Part shown: one piece after another, positions 39,345 to 47,424 of the stretch
Numbering within the stretch: position 1 is the stretch's first letter
How the letters are laid out: the number at the start of each line of letters is the position of its first letter
Source: Acidimicrobiales bacterium
GTDB taxonomy: Bacteria; Actinomycetota; Acidimicrobiia; Acidimicrobiales; SKKL01
DNA: 64,000 nt
Direction of reading: 5' to 3'
Assembly (NCBI GenBank): GCA_034521975.1
Contig: JAXHLR010000005.1
Location: 460,400 to 524,399 of the forward strand
Position numbers and translations under genes: made by a program
The notes under the pieces: generated by a model
The model's database searches: none
What the model saw: the letters and a program-made list of their open reading frames with translations, nothing else
Told to the model about the DNA's origin: nothing

Positions 39345-40385
39345 ATGAAGCTCAGCATGTCGCTCGCCTACGCCGGTGGGTTCCACCAAGGGGTCGAGCA
39401 GGTGGTCCAGTTCGAGAAGGCCGGCGTCGACATGGTGTGGGTCGCCGAGGCCTACGGCAACGACGCGCCCACACTGATGGGCTATCTCGCCGCCAAGACC
39501 GAGCGGATCGAGATCGCCTCGGGGATCCTGCCCATCTACTCCCGCACGCCGACCCTGTTGGCCATGACCGCCGCCGGTCTCGACGAGATCTCGGGAGGTC
39601 GAGCCGTGCTCGGACTGGGTGCGTCGGGCCCCCAGGTCATCGAGGGGTTTCACGGAGTCCCCTATGACAAGCCCCTGACCCGCACCCGCGAGATCATCGA
39701 CATCTGCCGCATGGTCTGGAAGCGCGAACGGGTGCAGTACGACGGCAAGGCCTACACGCTGCCCTTGCCCGAGGACCAGGGCACCGGCCTGGGCAAGCCG
39801 CTGAAGCTCATCACCCATCCCCAGCGGTCGCACATCCCCATCTATGTCGCCTCGCTCGGCCCCAAGAACGTGGCCATGACCGCGGAGAAGGCCGACGGCT
39901 GGCTGCCGATCTTCTACAACCCCACCAAGGCCCACGAGGTGTGGGGCGACGATCTCGCCGCCGGGGCCGCCACGCGCGACCCGGAGCTGGGCCCCCTGCA
40001 GGTCGTGGCCGGGGGAGCGGTCGGTTTCGGTGACGAGGCCATGGCCGAGAAGGTGCGGGATGCCAACCGGCCCATGCTCGCCCTCTACGTCGGTGGCATG
40101 GGTTCTCGCGACAAGAACTTCTACAACGACCTGTTCTGCCGCTACGGCTACGAGGCCGAGGCCAAGCAGATCCAGGACCTCTACCTCGACGGCAAGAAGG
40201 ACGAGGCCGCAGCCGCGATCCCCGAGGAGTTCCTCCGCGAGGTCTCGTTGGTCGGCGACGAGGGCTTCGTGCGCGACCAGGTCGCGGCCTACAAGGCGTC
40301 CGGTGTGACCGCGCTGTCCATCCAGCCGGTCGGGTCCGACCCCGTCGACGTCATCGAGAAGGTGAAGGCCTGGGCCGACGCCTGA
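39345..40385 (+). CDS. LLM-class F420-dependent oxidoreductase (Rv3520c/TIGR03559-like)
   Basis: A 346-residue luciferase-fold enzyme. MKLSMSLAYAGG, WVAEAYGNDAPTLMGYLAAKT and the block GLGASGPQVIEGFHG closely match the TIGR03559 group (Rv3520c in M. tuberculosis), a set of F420-binding enzymes expanded in bacteria that break down steroids and lipids. The substrate is unknown. The ribosome site is GGAG 12 nt upstream, rather far. A TAGGGT hexamer (39303–39308) may serve as -10. It has no close similarity in length to the smaller LLM enzyme at 37767. Confidence 0.88.
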   Translation: MKLSMSLAYAGGFHQGVEQVVQFEKAGVDMVWVAEAYGNDAPTLMGYLAAKTERIEIASGILPIYSRTPTLLAMTAAGLDEISGGRAVLGLGASGPQVIEGFHGVPYDKPLTRTREIIDICRMVWKRERVQYDGKAYTLPLPEDQGTGLGKPLKLITHPQRSHIPIYVASLGPKNVAMTAEKADGWLPIFYNPTKAHEVWGDDLAAGAATRDPELGPLQVVAGGAVGFGDEAMAEKVRDANRPMLALYVGGMGSRDKNFYNDLFCRYGYEAEAKQIQDLYLDGKKDEAAAAIPEEFLREVSLVGDEGFVRDQVAAYKASGVTALSIQPVGSDPVDVIEKVKAWADA

Positions 40386-40404
40386 TCGTGCCGGCACGGT
40401 CTCC

Positions 40405-41310
40405 TCACCCAAGGGCATCGATGGCGTCGTCGAGGTTCGCCACGGGGATCAGCTCCATGGTGCCGGGGTCGAATCCGTCGAGCTCGTCGACCTGCTCGGC
40501 GGGGAACAGGAGCACGTCGGCGCCCGCGGTCGCCGCCGCTCGGGCCTTCGACGGCAGGCCGCCGATCCGCGAGACGGTGCCGTCGGGCTCGATCGCGCCG
40601 GTGCCGGCGATCGCTCGCCCACGGGAGAGGTCCTCGCCCGACGCGTGCGCATAGGTCACCAGCGACACCATCAGACCGTGCGAGCGGCCGAGGGCGAGGC
40701 TCCGGTACCAGTCGCCGATCGGGGTGGCGGCGAGACGTCCGCCGACGGCCACGTCCAGGTCCTCGGCGAGCCGCGGCTGGCCCGCCGCTCGCAGGCCGAC
40801 CGCGACCGCCGCCGGCTCACTCGCCTGGGGGCGGCTGGCGTCATCGCCATGGCGCAGGTCGATCGGGCCGTCGGCGCCGGTCACCCAGGCGTTGACCACC
40901 TCGCCCACCAGCGGCGGGCGGCCGACGGTCAGCCAGTACCACTCACCGGGCGGATCGATGGTGTCGCCGTCGACCGTGACGCGGCCGTCGAGGCGCCAGG
41001 CCGTGCCCGGTGGGTCGGCTCCCCGCACCGTCAGCCACGGCACGGGCAACAGGGCGAGCAGGAGCGCCGTCGCCCCCGTCGCCCCGACGATCCGCCACCG
41101 GCGCGGCCCCGAGCGCCACCAGTACACCGAGGCCAGCGCGATCGCTCCACCGAGGAGGGCGGCGAGGTAGATCCACGGGATCCAGGGGGCCTGGCGCTTG
41201 GCCAGGATCGCAGCTGCCCCGACGCCGAGCAGCGCAACCAGGGGCAACGCGACCCTCAGCCTCGCCCGCCAAGGTGTCGTGGGCCCTTCTGCTTCAGGCG
41301 TGTCATGCAC
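40405..41310 (-). CDS. Membrane-anchored Lon-like (S16) serine protease
   Basis: About 301 residues. Two or three hydrophobic segments near the N-terminus are followed by an extracytoplasmic or soluble linker and a C-terminal S16 protease fold without any AAA domain. The catalytic serine lies in GRSHGLM (where Lon has GPSAGL), and the lysine in IGGLPSKARAA; GRAIAGTGAI links them as in Lon. Many actinobacterial S16 proteins carry a PDZ domain, which I cannot see here. GTG at 41310 is chosen because longer frames overlap the upstream gene. The substrate is unknown. Confidence 0.75.
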   Translation of the reverse strand: MHDTPEAEGPTTPWRARLRVALPLVALLGVGAAAILAKRQAPWIPWIYLAALLGGAIALASVYWWRSGPRRWRIVGATGATALLLALLPVPWLTVRGADPPGTAWRLDGRVTVDGDTIDPPGEWYWLTVGRPPLVGEVVNAWVTGADGPIDLRHGDDASRPQASEPAAVAVGLRAAGQPRLAEDLDVAVGGRLAATPIGDWYRSLALGRSHGLMVSLVTYAHASGEDLSRGRAIAGTGAIEPDGTVSRIGGLPSKARAAATAGADVLLFPAEQVDELDGFDPGTMELIPVANLDDAIDALG

Positions 41311-41327
41311 ACCTGTGCCCCGGAGGC

Positions 41328-41636
41328 TCAGGACACGATCTGGTAGATGTCGAGGAGCGCGTCGGTCACTCTGCTGGCCGACCCGCACCGGTCACCAGGA
41401 GCGAGGTCGTCGACCAGCGCCTGTCCGGTGTCACGCAGCTTGTCGATCGAGAGGTGCATGAGGGCGTCGTCGCCCGCGGCTGTTGCCAGCTCGTCGGCCC
41501 ACCGATCGATGTCGGTCCCGGGAACCAGCATCGGCCGCGAGCCCGCCTCGACGAGCGCCTCGCGGGTGATCTCGAGGATGCGCTGGTGGTCGGCATCGGT
41601 GCGATTGGTGGTGACAGCAGCGGTGGCGGCAGCCAT
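41328..41636 (-). CDS. Hypothetical 102-residue protein
   Basis: I do not recognise this protein. It is helical and acidic with a Thr/Ala-rich N-terminus, includes ITREALVEAG and DALLDIYQIV helices, and has one cysteine near the C-terminus. The ribosome site is ideal (AAGGAG 6 nt before the ATG), so it is very probably translated. It precedes the membrane protease gene on the same strand by 17 bp, so the two are likely to share an mRNA and possibly a function. It is divergent from the glycolate-oxidase-like gene. Confidence 0.6.
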   Translation of the reverse strand: MAAATAAVTTNRTDADHQRILEITREALVEAGSRPMLVPGTDIDRWADELATAAGDDALMHLSIDKLRDTGQALVDDLAPGDRCGSASRVTDALLDIYQIVS

Positions 41637-41777
41637 GTCGTCTCCTTGGGGGGTCCCCGGCGGGTTCGTGCCAGGGTAGGTTGTGATTCGTTCTCCGGCA
41701 CCGTGTGTGCACCTCAGTTCAACGCACCCACGCCCCCTGTTGTTCCCCGCGGACCGAAGCCCCGGAGGCCCAGCCGC

Positions 41778-43136
41778 ATGACCGCTCCCGACGTCGTCGC
41801 CGCTCTCCTCGACGCGCTACCCGCCGATTCGGTGGTCGTCGACCCCGATGTCGTCGACGGCTATCGCTTCGATCGGGCCAAGACGATCGTGCCCGGACAC
41901 CCGCTCGCGCTGGTGCGGGCGGGCTCGACGGCCGAGGTCGCCACCGTGCTGGGGCTGGCCAGCCGCTTCGGTGTCGGGGTGGTCACGCGGGGAGCGGGGA
42001 CTGGCCTGTCCGGCGGGTCGGCCGCGGTCGACGGGTCCATCACCTTGTCCACCGAGCGGATGCGTCGTATCGAGGTCGACCGCGACGCCATGCTCGCCGT
42101 CGTCCAGCCGGGAGCGCTCAACGTCGAGGTCAAGCAGGCGGCCGCGGCCGAGGGGCTCTGGTACCCGCCCGACCCGTCGTCGTTCGAGATCTGCTCCATC
42201 GGCGGCAACCTGGCCACCAACGCCGGTGGGCTGTGCTGTGTGAAGTACGGCGTCACCACCGACTACGTGCTCGGCATCGAGGTCGTGCTCGCCGACGGCA
42301 CCGTCGTCCGTCTCGGCGGCCGCACCATCAAAGACGTCGCCGGGCTGGACTTGAAGCGGCTGTTCGTCGGTTCGGAGGGGACCCTCGGCGTCATCACCGA
42401 GGCCACGTTGCGGCTGCGCCCGCAGCCGCCACCCTCGGCCACGGTGGTCGCCACCTTCGCCGATGTGGTCGATGCCGGCCACGCGGTGAGCGAGGTCATG
42501 GCGTCGCTGCGGCCGTCGGCCCTCGAGCTCATGGATCGTGCCGCGGTCGCCGCGGTCGAGGCGGCCAAGCCGATGGGGCTCGACACGTCGGTTGGTGCGC
42601 TGCTGCTCGGGCAGTCCGACGCCGGTGACGACACCGTTGCCCGGGTGGCCGAGGTCGCCGAGCGGGCCGGCGCCACCTATGTCGCGGTCACCGACGATCC
42701 CGACGAGGGCGAGCTGCTCATGGCGGCCCGCCGCATCGCCATCCCGTGCGTCGAGCGGCTGGGCAGCGTGCTGATCGAGGACGTCGGCGTGCCGATCACG
42801 CGCATCCCGGAGCTGCTCGCGGCGGTCGCGTCGGTGGCCGAGCGCAACGACACGACCATCCCCGTGATCGGCCATGCCGGCGACGGCAACTTCCATCCAC
42901 TGGTCACCTTCGACCCCCACGATCTCGATGCGGTGCAACGAGCCGAGGTTGCGTTCGGGGAGATCATGGACGCGGCGATCGCTCTCGGCGGCACGATCAC
43001 CGGCGAACACGGGGTCGGATCGCTGAAGGTCCGCCACCTGGCCGGCCAGCTCGGGCCCGAGGTCCTCGACCTGAACCGGCGGGTGAAGGCCGCGCTCGAC
43101 CCCCAGGGCATCCTCAACCCCGGCAAGTGGCTCTGA
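41778..43136 (+). CDS. FAD-binding oxidoreductase, GlcD/lactate dehydrogenase type
   Basis: A 452-residue flavoprotein of the FAD_binding_4 plus FAD-oxidase C family. The FAD site shows TRGAGTGLSGG, GGNLATNAGG and GSEGTLGVITEATLRL; the C-terminal substrate domain has HAGDGNFHPL and TGEHGVGSLK, with the His/Glu residues used for alpha-hydroxy acids. It would oxidise D-lactate, glycolate or 2-hydroxyglutarate, with quinone or another acceptor. The long leader (from a TAGGTT at 41676) and lack of GlcE/GlcF partners suggest a stand-alone enzyme. The stop is followed immediately by the toxin–antitoxin remnants. Confidence 0.92.
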   Translation: MTAPDVVAALLDALPADSVVVDPDVVDGYRFDRAKTIVPGHPLALVRAGSTAEVATVLGLASRFGVGVVTRGAGTGLSGGSAAVDGSITLSTERMRRIEVDRDAMLAVVQPGALNVEVKQAAAAEGLWYPPDPSSFEICSIGGNLATNAGGLCCVKYGVTTDYVLGIEVVLADGTVVRLGGRTIKDVAGLDLKRLFVGSEGTLGVITEATLRLRPQPPPSATVVATFADVVDAGHAVSEVMASLRPSALELMDRAAVAAVEAAKPMGLDTSVGALLLGQSDAGDDTVARVAEVAERAGATYVAVTDDPDEGELLMAARRIAIPCVERLGSVLIEDVGVPITRIPELLAAVASVAERNDTTIPVIGHAGDGNFHPLVTFDPHDLDAVQRAEVAFGEIMDAAIALGGTITGEHGVGSLKVRHLAGQLGPEVLDLNRRVKAALDPQGILNPGKWL

Positions 43137-43137
43137 A

Positions 43138-43650
43138 CGGCTCGCCGGAGCCCAACCACGACGTGCTCACCCGGCGGTCCACCGCGCCGTCGACCCGACC
43201 GTCACGATGCTCACTCGTCTCCTCGCCGCCGCTGGTGAGCGGCTCGAGATGTCGAGCCACCAGATTGTCGGTGACAGTCCGGTCCTGGCGCGTCTCGCTG
43301 ACGCCTACGACCCGACGGGTCGCGGCACCAAGATCAACTGGACGATGCTGCGTGCGTTCATCGACTGGCTGTGCCTGCACCCGGGCGCGACCGAAGCGGC
43401 GATTGCTACTCCACCGCCGCGGACCGGTTCGGTCCTCGATCAGATCCTCGCAGGGATCGCAGAGAAGGTCGCTGCGGACGCCGGCATCGCGGCACCGCGC
43501 TGGACTCGTGCGGTCCCGCCAGCTCCTGAGCGGTGGAGTCCACCCGCCACACCCCCGATGCTGGTCGAAGCGGAGCGAACCACGCCTGACCCGTTGCGTC
43601 GCCGGAACATCATCCTGCCCGCAGGTTCTCTGTGGCGAGACGCGGCGTGA
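43138..43650 (+). pseudogene. 5'-truncated XRE-type antitoxin remnant
   Basis: The frame ending at 43650 carries TMLTRLLAAAGERLEM, the end of an XRE helix-turn-helix domain, then WLCLHPGATEAAI, LAGIAEKVAADAGIAAPRW and a C-terminal region seen in antitoxins encoded next to AbiEii-type nucleotidyltransferases. Upstream, the frame stays open to the end of the oxidase gene but no longer matches the HTH, so the first half of the gene is lost. An ATG at 43207 could still give a 147-residue protein. The family assignment is by recalled pattern. A partner remnant follows directly. Confidence 0.55.
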
Positions 43651-43703
43651 CAGACGCAGCCCCGCTCGACCGGGACCGAATGGTCGCCCTCCTCATGGAG
43701 TGA
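43647..43703 (+). pseudogene. Remnant of an AbiEii-type nucleotidyltransferase toxin
   Basis: GTG at 43647 overlaps the antitoxin stop by four bases and encodes VTDAAPLDRDRMVALLME before a stop. This is the usual opening of AbiEii-like or related nucleotidyltransferases encoded after XRE antitoxins, where ELG and then a GGxAM motif would follow. All the rest is absent. The deletion joint lies near 43700. Confidence 0.5.
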
Positions 43704-43734
43704 GCTACCCCGGAGGGCGGCTCGAATTTCGCCA

Positions 43735-43766
43735 GAAGGGGCCTGGAACTTCGCCAGGACCCCTTC
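43735..43766 (-). terminator. Hairpin downstream of the tmRNA gene
   Basis: GAAGGGG-CCTGG, loop AACTTCG, CCAGG-A-CCCCTTC: 12 pairs with one bulged A. It begins 10 nt beyond the tmRNA 3' end on the minus strand and has no U-run there; on the plus strand it is followed by a T-rich GATTTGTTTG. It may stop transcription from both sides. Confidence 0.6.
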
Positions 43767-43776
43767 GATTTGTTTG

Positions 43777-44163
43777 TGGAGCTGGAGGGAATCGAACCCT
43801 CGTCCGTCAAGTGGTTCCCGACCGCGCTACGACCGTTCCCGAGATGTGGCTTTTCGGCTGCCACCCTGCCGGGTCAGGTGGGCCACGAGGGCCCTGCCGC
43901 CGGGTCTTTCCCCGATGTCAGCGTTCTTTCACGCCGTCAGCGGTCTCTCCCTGCTGTCCTCCATCGCTTCTGTTGCCAGGCTGCGATGGACAGGCCCCGC
44001 GTGCCATCTCTGGTCGCTATGACGCCTTCGCTACCTGATCAGATCAGGCAACGAGTGCGTACTGCTCGTCTTCGGCAGTTGTTTGGGTGCCCCGTTTTAG
44101 GAGTCTGAGCAACTCCGGTCGCACGTCCGAGTCCCGAGCTTCACGTCGAAACCGATCAGCCCC
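43777..44163 (-). ncRNA. ssrA: tmRNA (transfer-messenger RNA)
   Basis: Both tRNA-like ends are present. On the minus strand the 5' end is GGGGCTGATCGGTTTCGAC, the near-universal tmRNA opening, and the 3' end is GGGTTCGATTCCCTCCAGCTCC-A; the 5' GGGGCTG pairs with CAGCTCC. The gene is 387 nt, a normal size. The tag frame on the minus strand (44044–44076) reads GCC GAA GAC GAG CAG TAC GCA CTC GTT GCC TGA, giving AEDEQYALVA, with GCC as likely resume codon. The 3' CCA is not encoded (CAA follows the discriminator). Its protein partner SmpB is encoded at 50.1 kb. It rescues stalled ribosomes and tags the product for proteolysis. Confidence 0.95.
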
Positions 44164-44201
44164 GTATCGGGCCCGTCTTCCCAGCGGTGCTGGGCGGCGG
44201 G

Positions 44202-44207
44202 TGTCAA
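44202..44207 (-). promoter_or_regulatory. Possible -35 (TTGACA) of the tmRNA gene
   Basis: A perfect TTGACA on the minus strand lies about 40 nt before the mature tmRNA 5' end. No good -10 is seen at the right distance (the -10 region is GC-rich), so only half of a promoter is recognisable. Confidence 0.35.
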
Positions 44208-44210
44208 GTA

Positions 44211-44294
44211 GCACCCGGAAAGACCGGGCACCCGGAAGGAGCGGGCACCCGGAAGAACCGGGCACCCGGAAGAACCGGGCTGCCGGCGAACCGG
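44211..44294 (+). repeat. 17-bp tandem array of dyads between tmRNA and the SARP gene
   Basis: Four head-to-tail copies of a 17-bp unit (GCACCCGGAAGAACCGG; copies start at 44211, 44228, 44245, 44262), then one degraded copy to 44294. Each contains CCCGG-N5-CCGGG, an inverted repeat. Copies 3 and 4 are identical; 1 and 2 differ by one to three bases. The array sits between divergent transcription units. Confidence 0.9.
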
Positions 44295-44344
44295 CACGTG
44301 ATCAGTGTACCGGCCAGGTGGGACAGCGGCACAGGGCCTGCGGG

Positions 44345-44350
44345 TAGCGT
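44345..44350 (+). promoter_or_regulatory. -10-like TAGCGT before the SARP-type regulator
   Basis: TAGCGT ends 9 nt before the ATG at 44360, with no ribosome site; another probable leaderless start. It lies 50 bp downstream of the dyad array. Confidence 0.35.
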
Positions 44351-44359
44351 CGGCAGGGC

Positions 44360-47300
44360 ATGGACACGCCGCCACGCCCCAGCGAGACTGGAGTGCAGTT
44401 CGGGATCCTCGGGCCCCTGAGCATCGTCGTCGACGGTCATGAGGTCGCCCTCGACAGCCCGAAGCAGCGGAGCCTCCTGGTCGCGCTGCTGGTCGAGGCG
44501 GGCTCAGCGGTGGCGACCGATCGCCTGGCGGAGATCGTGTGGGGCGAGGACCAGCCGGTGGACCCGTCCAGCACGATCCAGACCCACGTCTCCCGCCTGC
44601 GCGGCCTGCTCGAGGAGTGGTGCGGCGAGTCGGCCCGGGAGCTCCTCGTGACCCGGCCAACGGGCTATGCGCTGGCCGTGCATCCCGACCAGGTCGACGC
44701 CCGCCGGTTCGAACGGCTGGTGGAGGAGGCCCGCGGCGCCGCCACACCCGAGGCGACGGTCGAGCTGCTCGGAGCCGCGCTGGCGCTGTGGCGGGGACGA
44801 CCCTTCGTCGAACTCGACCACGAGCAGGCCGATGCGGAGGCCACACGGCTACAGGAGCTGCGCCTGGCCGCGCTGGAGCTGCGCGCCGATGCGATGCTGC
44901 GGTTGGCCCGCCACGGCGAGGTGGTTGCCGAGCTGGAGGTGCCGGTGGCCCGCAACCCGCTGCGCGAGCATCTACGTGGCCTGCTGATGGTGGCGCTCTA
45001 CCGGAACGGGCGCCAGGTGGACGCGCTCGCCGCCTACCGGGACCTGCGCGACCAACTGGTCGGCGAGCTGGGGCTGGAGCCGTCGGCGCCCCTCCGCCAG
45101 CTCGAGTTGGCCATCCTCCAGCAGGCCGAGGAGCTCCCATGGCCGGCGCCACCGGTCGTGCCCGACGCGTCCGATGAGCGAGCCGGTGCGACCCGCCACT
45201 CGTCGAGCGCCGCCACGGCGATGCTGCCGGAGCCCTTGACGAGCTTCGTCGGTAGGGAGGAGGACATCCGCGGCGTCTCCGCCGCGCTGCGGGGCGGGCG
45301 CATCGTGGTGCTGACCGGGGTCGGCGGGGTCGGCAAGAGCCGGCTGGCGATGCGCGTCGCCCGCGAGGTGGCCGACGACTACGCCGACGGGGTTCGGGTG
45401 TGCGACCTGTCGGGAGCCGACCGGTCAGAGGCGGTGGCGGAGATCGTCGCCACCGCCCTCGGCGTGTTACCCACCGAAGGTGCCGGTCCGGCGGAAGGCC
45501 TCGTGGAGCTCCTCCGCGCGAAACACCTGCTGCTGGTCCTCGACAACTGTGAGCACGTCGCGGCCGGGGCCTCCGCGCTCGCCGACCGGGTCGGGCGGAC
45601 CTGCCCTGCGGTGGACGTGCTGGTGACCAGTCGTCAGCCGCTTGGCGTCGCCGGTCGACAGATCTGGCCGGTCGCACCCCTGGACGTCGGCGAGGACGAG
45701 AACAGTGCCGCGGTCGCCGTCTTCTGCGACCGGGCGAGCGCCGCCGATCCCTCTTTCGAGCTGGCCGGCACCGATCGCGACGCGGTGGTGGAGATCTGCC
45801 GGCGACTCGACGGCCTGCCCTTGGCGCTCGAGCTGGCTGCGGCGCGGGTGCGGTCGATGGGCCCCGCCGACATCGCCGCCCGGCTCGACCAGCGCTTCGA
45901 TCTGCTCACCGCCGAGCCCCCGGAGGTCGCACCGCGGCACCGCAGCCTGCAGACGGTCGTCGATTGGTCCTACGCACTGCTTCCGGAGGCGGCCCAGCAA
46001 CTGTTCGATCGACTCGCGGTCTTCGCCGGAGGCTTTGAGCTGTATGCCGCCGAACGGGTCTGTGCTGGCGACGGGCTCGCAGAGTGGGAGATCGCCGGGC
46101 GGGTGGCCGAGTTGGTCGACAGTTCGCTGGTGGCGATCGAACGCTCGCGCCACCGGGTGCGCTACCGGTTGCTGGAGACCCTGCGGGACCATGGAGTGGC
46201 CCGACTCGACGCACGCGGGGAGCTGGCGACCTGGCAACGGCGTCACGCCGAGCACTTCGCCTCGCTGGCCGAGGACGCCATGGTCGGGTTGCAGGGCGCC
46301 GAAGAGGGCGAGTGGATGCGTGCCATCGACGTCGAGCTCGCCAATCTCCGTGCCGCCCAGGCGTGGGCCGGGACCCATGGGCAGGTGGACCTGGCACTGC
46401 GGCTGCCCGCGCTCCTGTGCGACTACGCCTACTACCAACTTCGCGACGAGGTCTACGGATGGGTGCTACGCGCTCTCGAGCTTCCCGGCGCATCGCAGTC
46501 GCCGGCGTGGGGGGCCGCCCTGGTGGCCGCCGGGGTCGGCTGCATGCAGCGCGGCCAGCTGGGGAAGGCCCATGAACACGGCGAGCGGGCCCTGGCGGCG
46601 GCGTCGGACGAGTGGGTGGTGCTGCGGGCCGTGCAGCTGCTGGCCGAGATCTCCCTGTACCGAGGCCACCTCGACGAGACCGACCGGCGAGGCACGCAAC
46701 TCGTCGAAGCGGCGCGGTCGGTCGACAGCGCCTACTACGAGTCGCTCGGCCAGCTCTACCGGGTGTTCGCCGCCACCTACACGGGACGGGCCGACGACGC
46801 CGCGGCCCAGCTGCGGGAGGGATGGCAGGTCGTCGAGCGAGCCCGCACCCCGAGCCTGCGGGCCGGCTACTGCTACCTGGAGGGCGAGATCCGACTCGAC
46901 GCCGACCCCGGTGCCGCCCTGGCGGCGTTCGAGCAGGCGAGCGAGGTCGCCGCGTCGGTCGGAAACCGCTTCATCGAGGGCGTGGCGCGGGTCTCGATCG
47001 CCTCCCTCGAGGCGAGGCACGGTGAGCCGGGCGAGGCGCTCGCGGCCTTCAGCGAGATCATCGCCCACTGGCGAAGCTCCGGTGACTGGGCCCACATGTG
47101 GACCACGCTGCGCAACCTGCTGGTCCTGCTCGAACGCGTCGCGGCGAACGAGCCCGCTGCCGTCCTCCTCGGCGCGGTCGAGACCGCTGGCACCGGCGCC
47201 TTGGCCTTCGGCACCGACGCGCAGCGCCTCGAGACGACCGCGAGCTCACTTCGCGAGTCCCTGGGCCGAGAGGCGTTCGCGGCCGCCGCGAACCGCGGTC

Positions 47301-47386
47301 GGAACATGAGCGACGACGAGGCGGTCGCCTACGCGCTGGACGAGATCGACCGACTCGTGGCCGAGGGAGTCGTCGACGGGTCCTGA
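44360..47386 (+). CDS. AfsR/SARP-type transcriptional activator with NTPase
   Basis: A 1008-residue regulator. An OmpR-type winged helix (about 13–105, including GYALAVHPDQVDARRFERLV at the junction) and a BTAD helical domain (to about 255) form a SARP module; then a linker and a STAND NTPase with P-loop GVGGVGKS (320–327), Walker B LLLVLDNCEHV and sensor VLVTSRQPLGV; then a TPR-like helical repeat to the C-terminus. Homologues switch on secondary-metabolite or stress genes. No biosynthetic cluster adjoins it, but the dyad array in front is a candidate operator. The ATG is preceded by TAGCGT at 9 nt. Confidence 0.9.
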   Translation: MDTPPRPSETGVQFGILGPLSIVVDGHEVALDSPKQRSLLVALLVEAGSAVATDRLAEIVWGEDQPVDPSSTIQTHVSRLRGLLEEWCGESARELLVTRPTGYALAVHPDQVDARRFERLVEEARGAATPEATVELLGAALALWRGRPFVELDHEQADAEATRLQELRLAALELRADAMLRLARHGEVVAELEVPVARNPLREHLRGLLMVALYRNGRQVDALAAYRDLRDQLVGELGLEPSAPLRQLELAILQQAEELPWPAPPVVPDASDERAGATRHSSSAATAMLPEPLTSFVGREEDIRGVSAALRGGRIVVLTGVGGVGKSRLAMRVAREVADDYADGVRVCDLSGADRSEAVAEIVATALGVLPTEGAGPAEGLVELLRAKHLLLVLDNCEHVAAGASALADRVGRTCPAVDVLVTSRQPLGVAGRQIWPVAPLDVGEDENSAAVAVFCDRASAADPSFELAGTDRDAVVEICRRLDGLPLALELAAARVRSMGPADIAARLDQRFDLLTAEPPEVAPRHRSLQTVVDWSYALLPEAAQQLFDRLAVFAGGFELYAAERVCAGDGLAEWEIAGRVAELVDSSLVAIERSRHRVRYRLLETLRDHGVARLDARGELATWQRRHAEHFASLAEDAMVGLQGAEEGEWMRAIDVELANLRAAQAWAGTHGQVDLALRLPALLCDYAYYQLRDEVYGWVLRALELPGASQSPAWGAALVAAGVGCMQRGQLGKAHEHGERALAAASDEWVVLRAVQLLAEISLYRGHLDETDRRGTQLVEAARSVDSAYYESLGQLYRVFAATYTGRADDAAAQLREGWQVVERARTPSLRAGYCYLEGEIRLDADPGAALAAFEQASEVAASVGNRFIEGVARVSIASLEARHGEPGEALAAFSEIIAHWRSSGDWAHMWTTLRNLLVLLERVAANEPAAVLLGAVETAGTGALAFGTDAQRLETTASSLRESLGREAFAAAANRGRNMSDDEAVAYALDEIDRLVAEGVVDGS

Positions 47387-47424
47387 CCGCCCCGGGGCCG
47401 ATGACGCACGCAAACGGCAGGTTC

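Noticed and set aside
44044..44265. A 73-codon minus-strand frame ending in AEDEQYALVA
   Set aside because: It runs through the tmRNA; only the last ten codons are translated, as the tag.
44211..44294. A CRISPR array
   Set aside because: Units of 17 bp follow without spacers and no cas genes are nearby.
44097..45677. A 526-codon minus-strand frame overlapping the tmRNA and SARP gene
   Set aside because: Arg/Pro/Gly-rich shadow frame that crosses an RNA gene and a certain coding sequence.
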